The position numbers and the translations under genes were made by a program. Below are positions 1 through 8,398 of a stretch of DNA of 60,440 bases, piece by piece (the first letter of the stretch is position 1; every line of letters begins with the position of its first letter). Location: contig CAOJOK010000010.1 of NCBI GenBank assembly GCA_948440265.1, positions 1 to 60,440 on the forward strand, read 5' to 3'. The notes beneath the pieces were generated by a model. That model was not told where the DNA came from. It did not search any database and worked only from the letters and a program-made list of their open reading frames with translations. The stretch is from an uncultured Clostridia bacterium (lineage in GTDB: Bacteria > Bacillota > Clostridia > Christensenellales > Pumilibacteraceae).

Positions 1-2
1 GC

Positions 3-1190
3 GGCATCGCAATATCAGCCTCGAAATGTAAGTTTTTCGGCGGCAAAGTGCCGCTCGGCTATAAGATTGACGAAAAGAAAGATTATGTCATAAATGAAGA
101 AACCGCGCCCATCGTCAAGCGTATGTTTGAAATGTTAGCGGGCGGCTACAATTACGCGCAAATCGCCCGTTATATGAACGAGCGCGGAATACCCACCGCA
201 ACGGGCGGCAAGTGGGGCAAAAACAGTTTTAACAGCATATTTTCAAATCGTCGGTATTTGGGCAAGTACATTTTTCACGGCGAGGAAATCGACGGCGGAA
301 TACCGCAACTGATTGACGACGGGCTTTTTGCAGACGTACAAAAGGTGTTAGAGAAATACGCCGCCGCGCCCTCTCGCGGCAAAGCGAAAGTCGAATATCT
401 TTTGTCGGACAAACTCATTTGCGGCAAGTGCGGCAATAAAATGACGGGCATATCGTCCACGAGCAAAAGCAAAAAGATACATCACTACTACAAGTGCGTA
501 GGCGTTACGAAAAGCGTTTGCGACAAGCGGACTATACGCAAGCAGTTTATTGAGGACGAAATTGTTTACGCCATTGTCGGCAACGGCACGGAGCAAAACC
601 CGCACGGCGTTTTGACGGACGAATTTATAGACACAATCGCCGCCGAAACATATATGCTTATACAAGCGGAGCGCAACGACAGCGAAATAAAACGGCTTGA
701 AAGTTTAGTCGCAGACAACCAAAAGGCGATTAACAACCTTATGCAAGCCCTTATGCTCGGCAAAATCGCGGACACGATTTTAGCGCAAATCGAAAAGTTA
801 GAGAGCGAAAACAAGGAACTGAACGATACCATAGAGAGCGAAAAGGCGTTGCAAATCAATTACACCTATGCGGACATTCGCAAGTGGTTACAGCATTTTA
901 GAACGCTGGACTATTCCAAGACGAAAAACCGCAAGGACTTAATAGACACGTTTATTTACAAGGTGTTACTGTTCGACGATAAAATGAAAGTGCTGTTCCA
1001 CCTTAAAAGCGGACAGCAAAACGAATTACTTTTGAACTTGATTTTCCCCGATTACCCCGACGGCAACGGCGACACGGGCGAAAACGGCGCAAAAGAAAAA
1101 GAAACCGACAATTCGGTTTCTAATTCAGAGGGGTGTGCGTATACCCCCGTAATGGTGGAGCTAACGAGATTCGAACTCGTGACCTTTTGA
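3..1190 (+). CDS. large serine recombinase, C-terminal part (partial, 5' end outside window)
   Basis: Site-specific DNA recombinase of the large serine (resolvase/invertase) type; the catalytic domain with the nucleophilic serine lies upstream of the window, because the frame is open from base 3. Visible are the recombinase domain (GKVPLGYKI, then YNYAQIARYMNERGIPT and a winged-helix-like segment with SNRRYLGKYI), a zinc-ribbon (CGKCG, later YYKC and a fourth Cys), and a long charged coiled coil near the C terminus. The listed GTG at 48 is internal, not a start. The last 13 codons or so read antisense through the 3' end of tRNA-Ala, giving the tail VELTRFELVTF. This suggests that the gene sits at one end of an integrated element whose junction is the tRNA 3' end. 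The rest of the element would lie to the left. Family assignment is firm; the insertion model is inference. Confidence 0.93.
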   Translation, partial: GIAISASKCKFFGGKVPLGYKIDEKKDYVINEETAPIVKRMFEMLAGGYNYAQIARYMNERGIPTATGGKWGKNSFNSIFSNRRYLGKYIFHGEEIDGGIPQLIDDGLFADVQKVLEKYAAAPSRGKAKVEYLLSDKLICGKCGNKMTGISSTSKSKKIHHYYKCVGVTKSVCDKRTIRKQFIEDEIVYAIVGNGTEQNPHGVLTDEFIDTIAAETYMLIQAERNDSEIKRLESLVADNQKAINNLMQALMLGKIADTILAQIEKLESENKELNDTIESEKALQINYTYADIRKWLQHFRTLDYSKTKNRKDLIDTFIYKVLLFDDKMKVLFHLKSGQQNELLLNLIFPDYPDGNGDTGENGAKEKETDNSVSNSEGCAYTPVMVELTRFELVTF

Positions 1191-1228
1191 ATGCCATTCA
1201 AACGCGCTACCAACTGCGCCATAACCCC
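1153..1228 (-). tRNA. tRNA-Ala(GGC)
   Basis: A full cloverleaf can be folded by eye on the minus strand: acceptor GGGGTTA/TAGCTCC with the G3-U70 wobble that marks alanine tRNAs, D stem GCGC/GCGC, anticodon stem TTTGA/TCAAA with loop ATGGCAT (anticodon GGC), T stem ACGAG/CTCGT with TTCGAAT loop, discriminator A and an encoded CCA. The recombinase gene on the other strand ends inside it. Confidence 0.96.
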
Positions 1229-1274
1229 ATAAAATAACGTAATTCGTTTTTTGACGCGAATTACGTTTTGAAGT

Positions 1275-1350
1275 GGTGCGCCGTGAGGAGCTCGAATCCC
1301 CAACCTTTGGTTCCGTAGACCAACGCTCTATCCAATTGAGCTAACAGCGC
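1275..1350 (-). tRNA. tRNA-Arg(ACG)
   Basis: Cloverleaf on the minus strand: acceptor GCGCTGT/ACGGCGC, D stem GCTC/GAGC, anticodon stem TTGGT/ACCAA with loop CTACGGA (anticodon ACG, A34 normally edited to inosine), five-base variable loop, T stem GGGGA/TCCTC with TTCGAGC loop, encoded CCA. It lies 46 bases from tRNA-Ala on the same strand and is probably co-transcribed. TadA, which makes the inosine, is encoded at 42534-43004. Confidence 0.96.
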
Positions 1351-1447
1351 ATATAAAAGTTTCGCATCTTTCGACGCTCAATTATTATATATCAAAACGG
1401 GCGCAAAAGTCAATCGTTTTACGGTCGTTTACAAATTTTCGGCGCAA

Positions 1448-1486
1448 TAAAAAATACGCCGCTCTCCTTTTTGAAAGCGGCGCATA
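1448..1486 (-). terminator. intrinsic terminator of guaB
   Basis: On the minus strand an ATGCGCCGCT/AGCGGCGTAT stem with a purine-rich loop is followed by TTTTTTATT, 11 bases after the guaB stop codon. Confidence 0.85.
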
Positions 1487-1496
1487 TTCTATTTCA

Positions 1497-2999
1497 TTAC
1501 ACTTTTGTATTCGTATTTCTCAATATGACGTCGTGATAGCCGCCTTCGACGATACTCGTCGCCGACACGAGCGTTATCTTTGCGTCCTTTTGCAATTGAG
1601 CAATCGAAGTAACGCCGCAGTTGCACATCGTCGATTTCACCTTGTACAGGCTCTTTTCCACGTTGTCGTGCAAACTGCCTGCATACACGACATAGGAGTC
1701 GACGCCTTCTTCGAAAGAGAGTTTGCTCTTGCCGCCGAGGTCGTAACGCTGCCAATTGCGCGCGCGGTTGCTGCCCTCGCCCCAATACTCTTTTACATAC
1801 GTTCCGTTGACGTTGAGCTTATTCGTCGGGCTTTCGTCGAATCTTGCGAAGTATCTGCCGAGCATTATGAAGTCCGCGCCCATTGCCAGCGCAAGCGTCA
1901 TATGATAGTCGTGCACGATACCGCCGTCCGAACAGATGGGAACGTATATTCCCGTCTTCTTATAATACTCGTCGCGAGCCGCCGCCACTTCTATGACCGC
2001 CGTCGCCTGTCCCCTGCCGATACCTTTCTGCTCTCTCGTTATGCAGATAGAGCCGCCGCCTATGCCGACTTTGACGAAGTCTGCGCCTGCTTCGGCAAGG
2101 AACATAAAGCCGTCCCTGTCCACGACGTTGCCCGCGCCGACCTTGACTTTATCACCGTATTTCGCGCGAACGAAGTCCAGCGTCTTTTTCTGCCAGCAGG
2201 TGTAGCCCTCGGACGAGTCTATGCAAAGCACATCTGCGCCTGCTTCCACGAGAGCCGGCACGCGCTTTTCATAGTCGAGCGTGTTTATGCCTGCGCCGAC
2301 CATAAAGCGTTTATGCTCGTCCAGCAGTTCCTGCGGATTCTCTTTATGATTATCGTAATCCTTTCTGAATACGAGATATACCAAATTGCCCTTTTCGTCC
2401 ACGAGCGGCAGGGAGTTGAGCTTATGCTCCCATATAATATCGTTGGCTTCTTTAAGCGACGTATTTGCCGGCGCGGTCACAAGTTTTTTAAACGGAGTCA
2501 TAAACTCTTTTATCTTCGTGTCGGGCGACATACGGCTGACGCGGTAATCTCTGCCCGTCACTATGCCGAGCAGTTTGCCGCTGCCCGTTCCGTCTGCGGT
2601 TATGGCAATCGTCGAATGACCGTTTTTCTGTTTCAGCGCAACGCAGTCGGCGAGAGTGTTTTCGGGCGTCAGGTTGCTGTCCGAGACGACAAACCCCGCC
2701 TTATAGCTTTTGACCCTGGCAACCATTGCCGCCTCCGATTCTATCGTCTGCGAACCGTATATGAACGACATACCGCCTTCTCTTGCGAGTGCGAGCGCGA
2801 GCGTATCGTTGGATACGGACTGCATTATCGCCGACACGAGCGGTATATTCAGACTGATTGACGGCTGCTCTCCCTTCTTGTACTTGACGAGCGGCGTCTT
2901 TAACGATACGTTTGCAGGAACACATTCGGGCGAAGTGTATCCCGGAACAAGCAGATATTCGCTGAACGTATGCGACGGCTCTTTATAGTAGTGCGCCAT
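1497..2999 (-). CDS. guaB: IMP dehydrogenase
   Basis: Oxidises IMP to XMP with NAD, the first committed step of GMP synthesis in the cytoplasm. The 500 residues fit the family. Visible: an N-terminal barrel strand region, an inserted pair of CBS domains (about residues 105-215), the phosphate-binding and active-site loop [11 protein letters not shown] with catalytic Cys319 and Thr321, the glycine-rich segment [10 protein letters not shown], and the mobile flap [12 protein letters not shown]. The start is the ATG at 2999, preceded by GGAGG at good spacing. The gene is transcribed alone from a sigma-A promoter and ends at its own terminator; no guanine riboswitch is seen in the short leader. 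Confidence 0.97.
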   Translation of the reverse strand: MAHYYKEPSHTFSEYLLVPGYTSPECVPANVSLKTPLVKYKKGEQPSISLNIPLVSAIMQSVSNDTLALALAREGGMSFIYGSQTIESEAAMVARVKSYKAGFVVSDSNLTPENTLADCVALKQKNGHSTIAITADGTGSGKLLGIVTGRDYRVSRMSPDTKIKEFMTPFKKLVTAPANTSLKEANDIIWEHKLNSLPLVDEKGNLVYLVFRKDYDNHKENPQELLDEHKRFMVGAGINTLDYEKRVPALVEAGADVLCIDSSEGYTCWQKKTLDFVRAKYGDKVKVGAGNVVDRDGFMFLAEAGADFVKVGIGGGSICITREQKGIGRGQATAVIEVAAARDEYYKKTGIYVPICSDGGIVHDYHMTLALAMGADFIMLGRYFARFDESPTNKLNVNGTYVKEYWGEGSNRARNWQRYDLGGKSKLSFEEGVDSYVVYAGSLHDNVEKSLYKVKSTMCNCGVTSIAQLQKDAKITLVSATSIVEGGYHDVILRNTNTKV

Positions 3000-3039
3000 T
3001 TAAAACTGTCCTCCGTTTGAGTTTTGTGTATTATTTTAC

Positions 3040-3068
3040 AGTATAACATATCGAAAAAAAACTTGCAA
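3040..3068 (-). promoter_or_regulatory. guaB promoter
   Basis: TTGCAA (-35, 3063-3068) and TATACT (-10, 3040-3045) separated by 17 bp, about 40 bases upstream of the guaB start. Confidence 0.75.
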
Positions 3069-3103
3069 TCGTTTTGGCGGTAAATTTGAAATTCGAGCGC
3101 TAT

Positions 3104-3151
3104 AAAAGCAAACGCCCGACGGATTGCTCCGACGGACGTCTTACTGCTTTT
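3104..3151 (-). terminator. repeat-type terminator hairpin, copy 1
   Basis: Follows the LRR lipoprotein gene. On the minus strand an outer AAAAGCA/TGCTTTT stem encloses an inner hairpin GTCCG-T-CGGA-GCAA-TCCG-T-CGGGC, closed by a GCAA (GNRA) tetraloop, and ends in TTTTATA. The core is nearly identical to the hairpin at 5164-5212. Confidence 0.8.
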
Positions 3152-3168
3152 GATATTTTCGGTCTGCT

Positions 3169-5016
3169 TTAAGAGTCTCTGCGCGTCCATAGATTGGTCA
3201 GATACGTCTGCGTGAGGTGTATTACATTCTGTTCGGGGTTGCTCACGTCGACAGGGGTTTCGCGGCTGCCCACAAACACAATCCAGCCGCTTGTGTTTTC
3301 GAACCGTACGCTTTTGAGCTTTTCGCAGCCTTCGAAAACGTTTTGGGAAAACGAAGTTGTTTTTTCGGGAATGACAACGGTTTCCAGCTCCGGACAGCAG
3401 GCAAAAGCGTGGGAACCGACTGCGTTCGCGCCCTTGTTTGCGTTCGGGGGAAATGTTACGCTTTTGAGTTTTTCGCACCCGTAAAAAGCGTAACTGTTGA
3501 TATTTTTGACGTTGGCGGGACAGTCGAACGTCGTTATGGTTTTATGCCCGTAAAAGGCATACGGAGCTATCGCCGAAACGGTTGACGGAACATCGCCTGC
3601 GGCATTCGTCAATTTCAATATCGTGCCTGCCTTATTCAACAGCATATTGTTCTCGCTTTTATAGCTTGCGTTTTCTTCGGCAACGACAAGCGTTTCGCGC
3701 GCCGTACAGCCCATAAAAGCCTTGTCCGAGATGCTGCCGACATTCTTTCCGATTATAATTGTTTTCAGCGACGAGCAATTTCTGAAAGCCGCGTCCGCAA
3801 TTTTGGTCACGGTGTCGGTGAACGTAACCGATTGCAGATTCGTGCAGTTTTCAAACTCCCAGGTGGACGTGTAGCTTTTCTTCCAAACGACGCTTTTCAC
3901 GCCGCTTGCCTGAAACGCCTTTTCCCCGATAGTCACGCTTTCGGGCACGTCCGCCGCAAAGTTCGTGCAATAATTAAACGCGAAATTGCCGACGCTTGTT
4001 ATGTTTGCCAGAGAAAACGGCTTCAGTTTCGCGCACTTATAAAAACAGCTTTCGGGTATCGTCTTAATCCCCTTGCCGAGCACTGCCGTTTCCAACGATT
4101 CCGCCGATTTGAATGCGGACGCGCCGAGCGTTTGCACGCTGTCGGGAAGCGTCACTTTCGTTATGGCGCACTTATAAAAGGCATAGTCGCCTATCGTCTG
4201 CACGCTGCTTCCCAGACGGACCGTCGCAAGCGCGGGAGTTTCTCTGAACGTATGTGCCGGAATATCTTTGACGCCGTTGCCTATCGTGACGTCTTTTATG
4301 TAATCGCACTGATAGAAAATCGCCCCTATCGTTTCCACCGTATCGGGGATTGCGACCTGTTCCAGCTTGCTCTGCCAAAAGGCATACTTGCCTATTCTCT
4401 TTATGCTTGCGGGTATCGTCAGCGTCTTGGCGGCGACTTTACTGAAACCCTGCTCCGCAATCTCGACGACCGCCTTGCCCTTATAGCTTGACGGTATAAC
4501 AAACGAGGTTTTCGATTTGGCGCTTGTTTTTACGGATATCGAATATCCGTCGCCCGATTCCGCGGTCGTAAAATCGTACAGCACGGACGGGTCCGTATAG
4601 CCGCAGACGGAACACTTTCCGCCCGACAGCGTATGTTTGCCGCGACCGCTTTCTTCGTCGTGTCCGCACGTCGCGTCCAGCCAATGCTCGCTCTCGTCGT
4701 ACGAATATGCGTCCGCGAATGTATGTTCGTGTTCTTTTACGGGAATTTCCTCGGTCTGCTCGTAACCGCACGTTTTGCAGGCGTGCTTCCGACTGCCGAC
4801 CGCTGTTTCGGTGGCGTCGACCAAAACGGTCCATTCGCCGAAGTCGTGCGCCGCGTATGCGTCTTTTTCTCCGCACTCGCAGGCGTGCCAATGGTGCGTC
4901 GCATTCGTCTTCCAATCCGCGGAAAACGTATGCTTGTGCGCGCACGCCGTCATACCGAAAGCAAGTATGCACATACACGCAAGCGCCGAGAAAGCAATAC
5001 AAAATTTCTTTTTCAC
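3169..5016 (-). CDS. LRR_5 (BspA-like) surface lipoprotein
   Basis: Probable surface-exposed lipoprotein of 615 residues. The GTG at 5016 is preferred as start: GGAGG lies eight bases before it and the signal peptide VKKKFCIAFSALACMC begins there, whereas the ATG at 5031 has no ribosome binding site. The lipobox is MTAC. Next come Cys/His pairs of the HWHACECGE and CKTCGYEQ kind (about residues 25-130), then at least twelve BspA/LRR_5 repeats with signatures such as IGDYAFYKC, LPDSVQTLGASAF and IADAAFRNCSSL. LRR_5 proteins in Firmicutes and Bacteroides usually bind host or matrix ligands; the ligand here is unknown. Its promoter has a nine-base G run in the spacer, suggesting switchable expression. 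Confidence 0.88.
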   Translation of the reverse strand: MKKKFCIAFSALACMCILAFGMTACAHKHTFSADWKTNATHHWHACECGEKDAYAAHDFGEWTVLVDATETAVGSRKHACKTCGYEQTEEIPVKEHEHTFADAYSYDESEHWLDATCGHDEESGRGKHTLSGGKCSVCGYTDPSVLYDFTTAESGDGYSISVKTSAKSKTSFVIPSSYKGKAVVEIAEQGFSKVAAKTLTIPASIKRIGKYAFWQSKLEQVAIPDTVETIGAIFYQCDYIKDVTIGNGVKDIPAHTFRETPALATVRLGSSVQTIGDYAFYKCAITKVTLPDSVQTLGASAFKSAESLETAVLGKGIKTIPESCFYKCAKLKPFSLANITSVGNFAFNYCTNFAADVPESVTIGEKAFQASGVKSVVWKKSYTSTWEFENCTNLQSVTFTDTVTKIADAAFRNCSSLKTIIIGKNVGSISDKAFMGCTARETLVVAEENASYKSENNMLLNKAGTILKLTNAAGDVPSTVSAIAPYAFYGHKTITTFDCPANVKNINSYAFYGCEKLKSVTFPPNANKGANAVGSHAFACCPELETVVIPEKTTSFSQNVFEGCEKLKSVRFENTSGWIVFVGSRETPVDVSNPEQNVIHLTQTYLTNLWTRRDS

Positions 5017-5049
5017 AGTATTTTCCTCCATAGTTTTTTTTGCGCTTTC

Positions 5050-5077
5050 ATTATACAGGTAATCCCCCCCCCGTCAA
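5050..5077 (-). promoter_or_regulatory. promoter with G9 spacer tract (LRR lipoprotein)
   Basis: On the minus strand TTGACG (-35, 5072-5077) and TATAAT (-10, 5050-5055) are separated by 16 bp, most of which is the uninterrupted G9 run (C9 on the plus strand, 5064-5072). A change of one G would alter the spacer to 15 or 17 bp. The GTG start is about 27 bases below the predicted transcription start. Confidence 0.85.
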
Positions 5078-5119
5078 GCGTTTGGACCCTGCTTTTCGTA
5101 ATTATTTTCGGCTATGCTT
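5064..5119 (-). repeat. 56-bp duplicated promoter-upstream element, copy 1
   Basis: Identical over 56 bp to 10978-11033. It spans the C9 tract, the -35 box and about 40 bp of AT-rich sequence upstream of it, so two unlinked surface-gene promoters share the same control region. Confidence 0.9.
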
Positions 5120-5163
5120 TTACTCGCTTTTCGTTTTTAACCGCTTATTTAAGTTCTCCCCGT

Positions 5164-5212
5164 AAAAGCAAACGCCCGACGGATTGCTCCGACGGACGTC
5201 TTGTTTGCTTTT
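5164..5212 (-). terminator. repeat-type terminator hairpin, copy 2
   Basis: Follows the first GH3 gene. An outer AAAAGCAAAC/GTTTGCTTTT stem encloses the same GCAA-tetraloop inner hairpin as at 3104-3151; about 40 bases are shared almost exactly between the two. Confidence 0.8.
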
Positions 5213-5221
5213 ATCTTTCCG

Positions 5222-8200
5222 TTATTCTTCCGCTTTTTCTTCTGCAGGCGCGGCAGGAGCGGATTTAAGGGCTTTTATCAATCCGAGCGTAATGAATACA
5301 GCCCACACGCCGCACCCTGCAAGCACGAGCACTTCCAGCGTTATCGCAACCGGTATCCACCACGCGAACACCGCGGGCGCGATACGGACGCTTAAATCAA
5401 TCGCGTACTTTTGACTGGTTTCTCCCGTGTCGCCGAATATCGCATCGAGCTGTGTGCGGTCGTAAGTGGACGCATAGTTATAAGTGTCTACGCCCGTCCA
5501 CAGGACGTTCTTCGCGGCGCGCTGTGCCGCGGCTATCATCGTCGGGTCTTTGTCGTCTATATCGTCGAACATAGTCACCGAGTTGTTAAGCCAGATGTCC
5601 TGACCCGAACGAAGTCCCTGCGTATGGCTGAACTTGCCCAAGCCGTAAGCCGACGCAAGCGAACATATATCGGTTAGCAGAGTGCCTTTAAAGCCCCATT
5701 CGTCGCGCAGTATCTGCGTGCACGTTGCATAATTCGCACCCGACCACACAGGTCCCACATTGTTAAACGAGGTCATTATGGCGTTTGCTCCGCCCTTTTT
5801 GACCGCTATTTCAAAGGCTCTCATCGGATTTTCGCGAAGCGACTGTTCCGTAAGCCAAGTGTCTATATCGGTCGGATTGGCGCCGTACTCGCAACCGACG
5901 AAGTGCTTCATATAGCAGTAAAGGTTGTTCATTTTCGCGCCGTTTATCACACTTGCGCCGAGATATCCCGTAAGCACGGAGTCTTCGCTGTAATACTCGA
6001 AGTTACGGTTTGTATACGCTGTGCGGTGAAGATTCATACCGGGAGCGTACCAGCCGCTCACCTTGCTGTTCGAAGCTTCCATTCCCATAAACAAGCCTAT
6101 TTCCAAAAGCAGGGTTTTGTTCCAAGAGCATCCGAGCAGAGCTTCGCTCGGCCATACCGTCCAAAGCTCCTCTATCTTCTCCGCCGCTCCTGCGCCGCCT
6201 TCCCATTTGCCCTTCAGAGCGGTAAGGTTGAAACCTGCGGGTCCGTCGTAATCGACGTTTTTCACCTTGCCCACCGACTCCGCTTCGTAGGTCTGGAACC
6301 CTGCGAAATGAAACAGATTTTTAAGTTCGGATACGGTCATCTGCTCGACCATTTCTTCCCACTTGCTTCCGTCGAAGTCCGCCGCAAGCTCTTTGATAAG
6401 CGTTTTATTGTATTCGAGTTCGACGCCCTTTTCCTTACCGTTGAGCTGGTCTTTGGTCGCCTTTCCGCCGTCTTTGAGCGTGACTATTCTGTGGTCGGTT
6501 GCGGTGCTTCCCGTCGTAGGCATTGTTTCCGTTTCATACGTCGGGTTTAAGTATACGCGCGCCGCTTTCATCTTTTCGTTATTTCTGCTCGGTCCGTCGG
6601 TGCGTGTCGAGCAGGTCGCCGTGAAGTTCTTGAAAGAATCGGCGCGGCTCAAATAGTTGTTCCGCGCAAGACCGACGTTTGTGCCGTCCACTGACACTCC
6701 TGCATACGCTTCGTCGCCCGTAAGACGGGTATCGATTTTGCCGCCGCCGACAGGGTCGGTTTCGTAGACCAAAGTGCGGTCTGCCTTATAGACAATCGAG
6801 GCGTTGCTTCCGCTTGCCATTTTCTCGTCGGCAACGGTGTGCGCGTCGGTGCGAAGCGTAAGTTCGTAGTCTCCCGCATCCAGCTCCCAAGACGTTTTTC
6901 CGTTTCCGTTAAGGTCCCAACAGTCAAAAGAGGCAAGTTCGAACGCAGACACTTTCAGGGTCACTTCCGCCGAGGATTTCGGCTCTATCAACGGCGTCTT
7001 TTCAAACGCCACGAGATTGACCGCCGATTTTTCTATTTCGCCCGAGTTGTACGGCGGAGCGGAATAAAGTTCGACAACGTCTTTGCCCGCTTTTGCGCCC
7101 TTGTTCTCCACTTCCACGGTTATGCTTATTTCCGTATCGAGAGCAAGTTTGGAGTTCCTTGCCGGAGTAACGCTTTTGACCTTCCAGGTGAAATCGGTAT
7201 AGTCCAGCCCATAGCCGAACGGATATTGCACCACCGCATCGTATCCCGTGCCGAACTTATTGCCCGCAGTCGCAAAGAAACCTTCTGCGTCAGCCGTTTC
7301 GTACCATTTATAACCGTGGTAAATATTTTCCGCTTCCACCATATTTTGCGTGGACTGACTGCTGTTATTCACATCCACATTGCGGTTATTGACCCAAGTG
7401 GGGTCATACTTATGATTGGTGGCGGCATACACATAGGTGTCCGAAGTTCTGCCGGACGGGTTCACCGTACCGTTCAGAATCTTGCCGATTGCGTGCGCGC
7501 CCGACTGCCCGGTAAAACCCGCATAAAGGCAGGCGTCCACTCCGTATTCGGGGAGTTCGACAAAGTCGAGATTCATCGCGTTTGCCGCGTTTATTATCAC
7601 TATTATCTTGGAAAACTTCGCGTCGCTTTTGAGATACTTCAAAAGTTCGTCTTCCTGGTCGGTAAGTTCGAGATAGGTCTTTTTATTCGACTTGTTACCG
7701 CTTTGCTGGTTCAAAGGTATTTCGGGAATGGTTTCGCCCGCGTTTCTGCCGAATACGACTATCGCCGTGTCCGAAAACTGTGTTGCCGACGAGGACGTCA
7801 CCACCTGTTTTAAACCCAAAATTTCCGGCTCGTTAAGATTGTAGTTATTATCTTTTATAACGGGCTTCATATCCGCATAATACTTTTCGAGCGCTTCGTT
7901 CACTTCGAAGCCTGCATCTTTAAGCGAACGCATAAGCGTATGTTTATCTTCGGGCTTTATTACGCCCGTGCCGCTGCCTATACCCGTGACTTTCCAGTTC
8001 TGGTCGGCGGAAGCCGTACCGAACACATTGATTTTCGCCCCTTTATCCAGCGGCAGAACATCGTTTTCGTTGCGGAGCAGTACCATACTGTCTTCGCCTG
8101 CGGCTTTGGCAAGGTCATCGCCGAGCTTGGAACTGTAATCGCCCGCCCCCGTCGATACGTCGATTCCCGAACCGCAGAGCAGTGCCGTTATGTTACGGTT

Positions 8201-8305
8201 GTATCTGCGGGCGAACACCGTGCCCACGATACATATCGCAATGATAACGGCTATGACTCCGTACAGCACGGAACCGACCACTATTTTCTTTTTTTTGGAA
8301 TCCAT
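5222..8305 (-). CDS. domain-permuted GH3 glycoside hydrolase, membrane-anchored
   Basis: Family 3 glycosidase (beta-glucosidase, xylosidase or N-acetylhexosaminidase type; substrate unknown), 1027 residues. Start at the ATG at 8305 (MDSKKKKIVVG) because AAGGAGAT lies just upstream. Order: N-terminal membrane helix (about 6-30), GH3 C-terminal alpha/beta domain (GMEDS-like VLLRNENDVLPL through NPSGRTSDTYVY), fibronectin-III-like domain (DVVELYSAPPY), then the (beta/alpha)8 catalytic domain (MKHFVGCEYG; GFKGTLLTDICS, whose Asp is the expected nucleophile) and a C-terminal membrane helix near VAITLEVLVLAGCGVWAV. The usual GH3 order is reversed, as known for some Butyrivibrio and Ruminococcus enzymes. 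It follows an Ig-like lipoprotein in one transcription unit. Confidence 0.92.
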   Translation of the reverse strand: MDSKKKKIVVGSVLYGVIAVIIAICIVGTVFARRYNRNITALLCGSGIDVSTGAGDYSSKLGDDLAKAAGEDSMVLLRNENDVLPLDKGAKINVFGTASADQNWKVTGIGSGTGVIKPEDKHTLMRSLKDAGFEVNEALEKYYADMKPVIKDNNYNLNEPEILGLKQVVTSSSATQFSDTAIVVFGRNAGETIPEIPLNQQSGNKSNKKTYLELTDQEDELLKYLKSDAKFSKIIVIINAANAMNLDFVELPEYGVDACLYAGFTGQSGAHAIGKILNGTVNPSGRTSDTYVYAATNHKYDPTWVNNRNVDVNNSSQSTQNMVEAENIYHGYKWYETADAEGFFATAGNKFGTGYDAVVQYPFGYGLDYTDFTWKVKSVTPARNSKLALDTEISITVEVENKGAKAGKDVVELYSAPPYNSGEIEKSAVNLVAFEKTPLIEPKSSAEVTLKVSAFELASFDCWDLNGNGKTSWELDAGDYELTLRTDAHTVADEKMASGSNASIVYKADRTLVYETDPVGGGKIDTRLTGDEAYAGVSVDGTNVGLARNNYLSRADSFKNFTATCSTRTDGPSRNNEKMKAARVYLNPTYETETMPTTGSTATDHRIVTLKDGGKATKDQLNGKEKGVELEYNKTLIKELAADFDGSKWEEMVEQMTVSELKNLFHFAGFQTYEAESVGKVKNVDYDGPAGFNLTALKGKWEGGAGAAEKIEELWTVWPSEALLGCSWNKTLLLEIGLFMGMEASNSKVSGWYAPGMNLHRTAYTNRNFEYYSEDSVLTGYLGASVINGAKMNNLYCYMKHFVGCEYGANPTDIDTWLTEQSLRENPMRAFEIAVKKGGANAIMTSFNNVGPVWSGANYATCTQILRDEWGFKGTLLTDICSLASAYGLGKFSHTQGLRSGQDIWLNNSVTMFDDIDDKDPTMIAAAQRAAKNVLWTGVDTYNYASTYDRTQLDAIFGDTGETSQKYAIDLSVRIAPAVFAWWIPVAITLEVLVLAGCGVWAVFITLGLIKALKSAPAAPAEEKAEE

Positions 8306-8338
8306 TTTTATCTCCTTGATTTTTCCGATTTCGGTATC

Positions 8339-8370
8339 GGAAAGCACCCGCTCCCGTGCGGGCGCCTTCC
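8339..8370 (-). other. 13-bp intergenic hairpin inside the lipoprotein-GH3 operon
   Basis: GGAAGGCGCCCGC and GCGGGTGCTTTCC pair (two G-U wobbles) around loop ACGGGA. No U run follows, so it reads as an mRNA-stability or processing element rather than a terminator. Confidence 0.55.
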
Positions 8371-8398
8371 TGTTTTTGCCGAAATTTACCGACTGCGC

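Noticed and set aside
1533..2861. 442-codon plus-strand open frame opposite guaB
   Set aside because: Antisense shadow of a certain gene with low-complexity Arg/His-rich composition and no ribosome binding site. The same holds for most long opposite-strand frames in this GC-balanced DNA.
3003..3039. Purine riboswitch ahead of guaB
   Set aside because: The leader is only about 40 bases long and has none of the conserved core.
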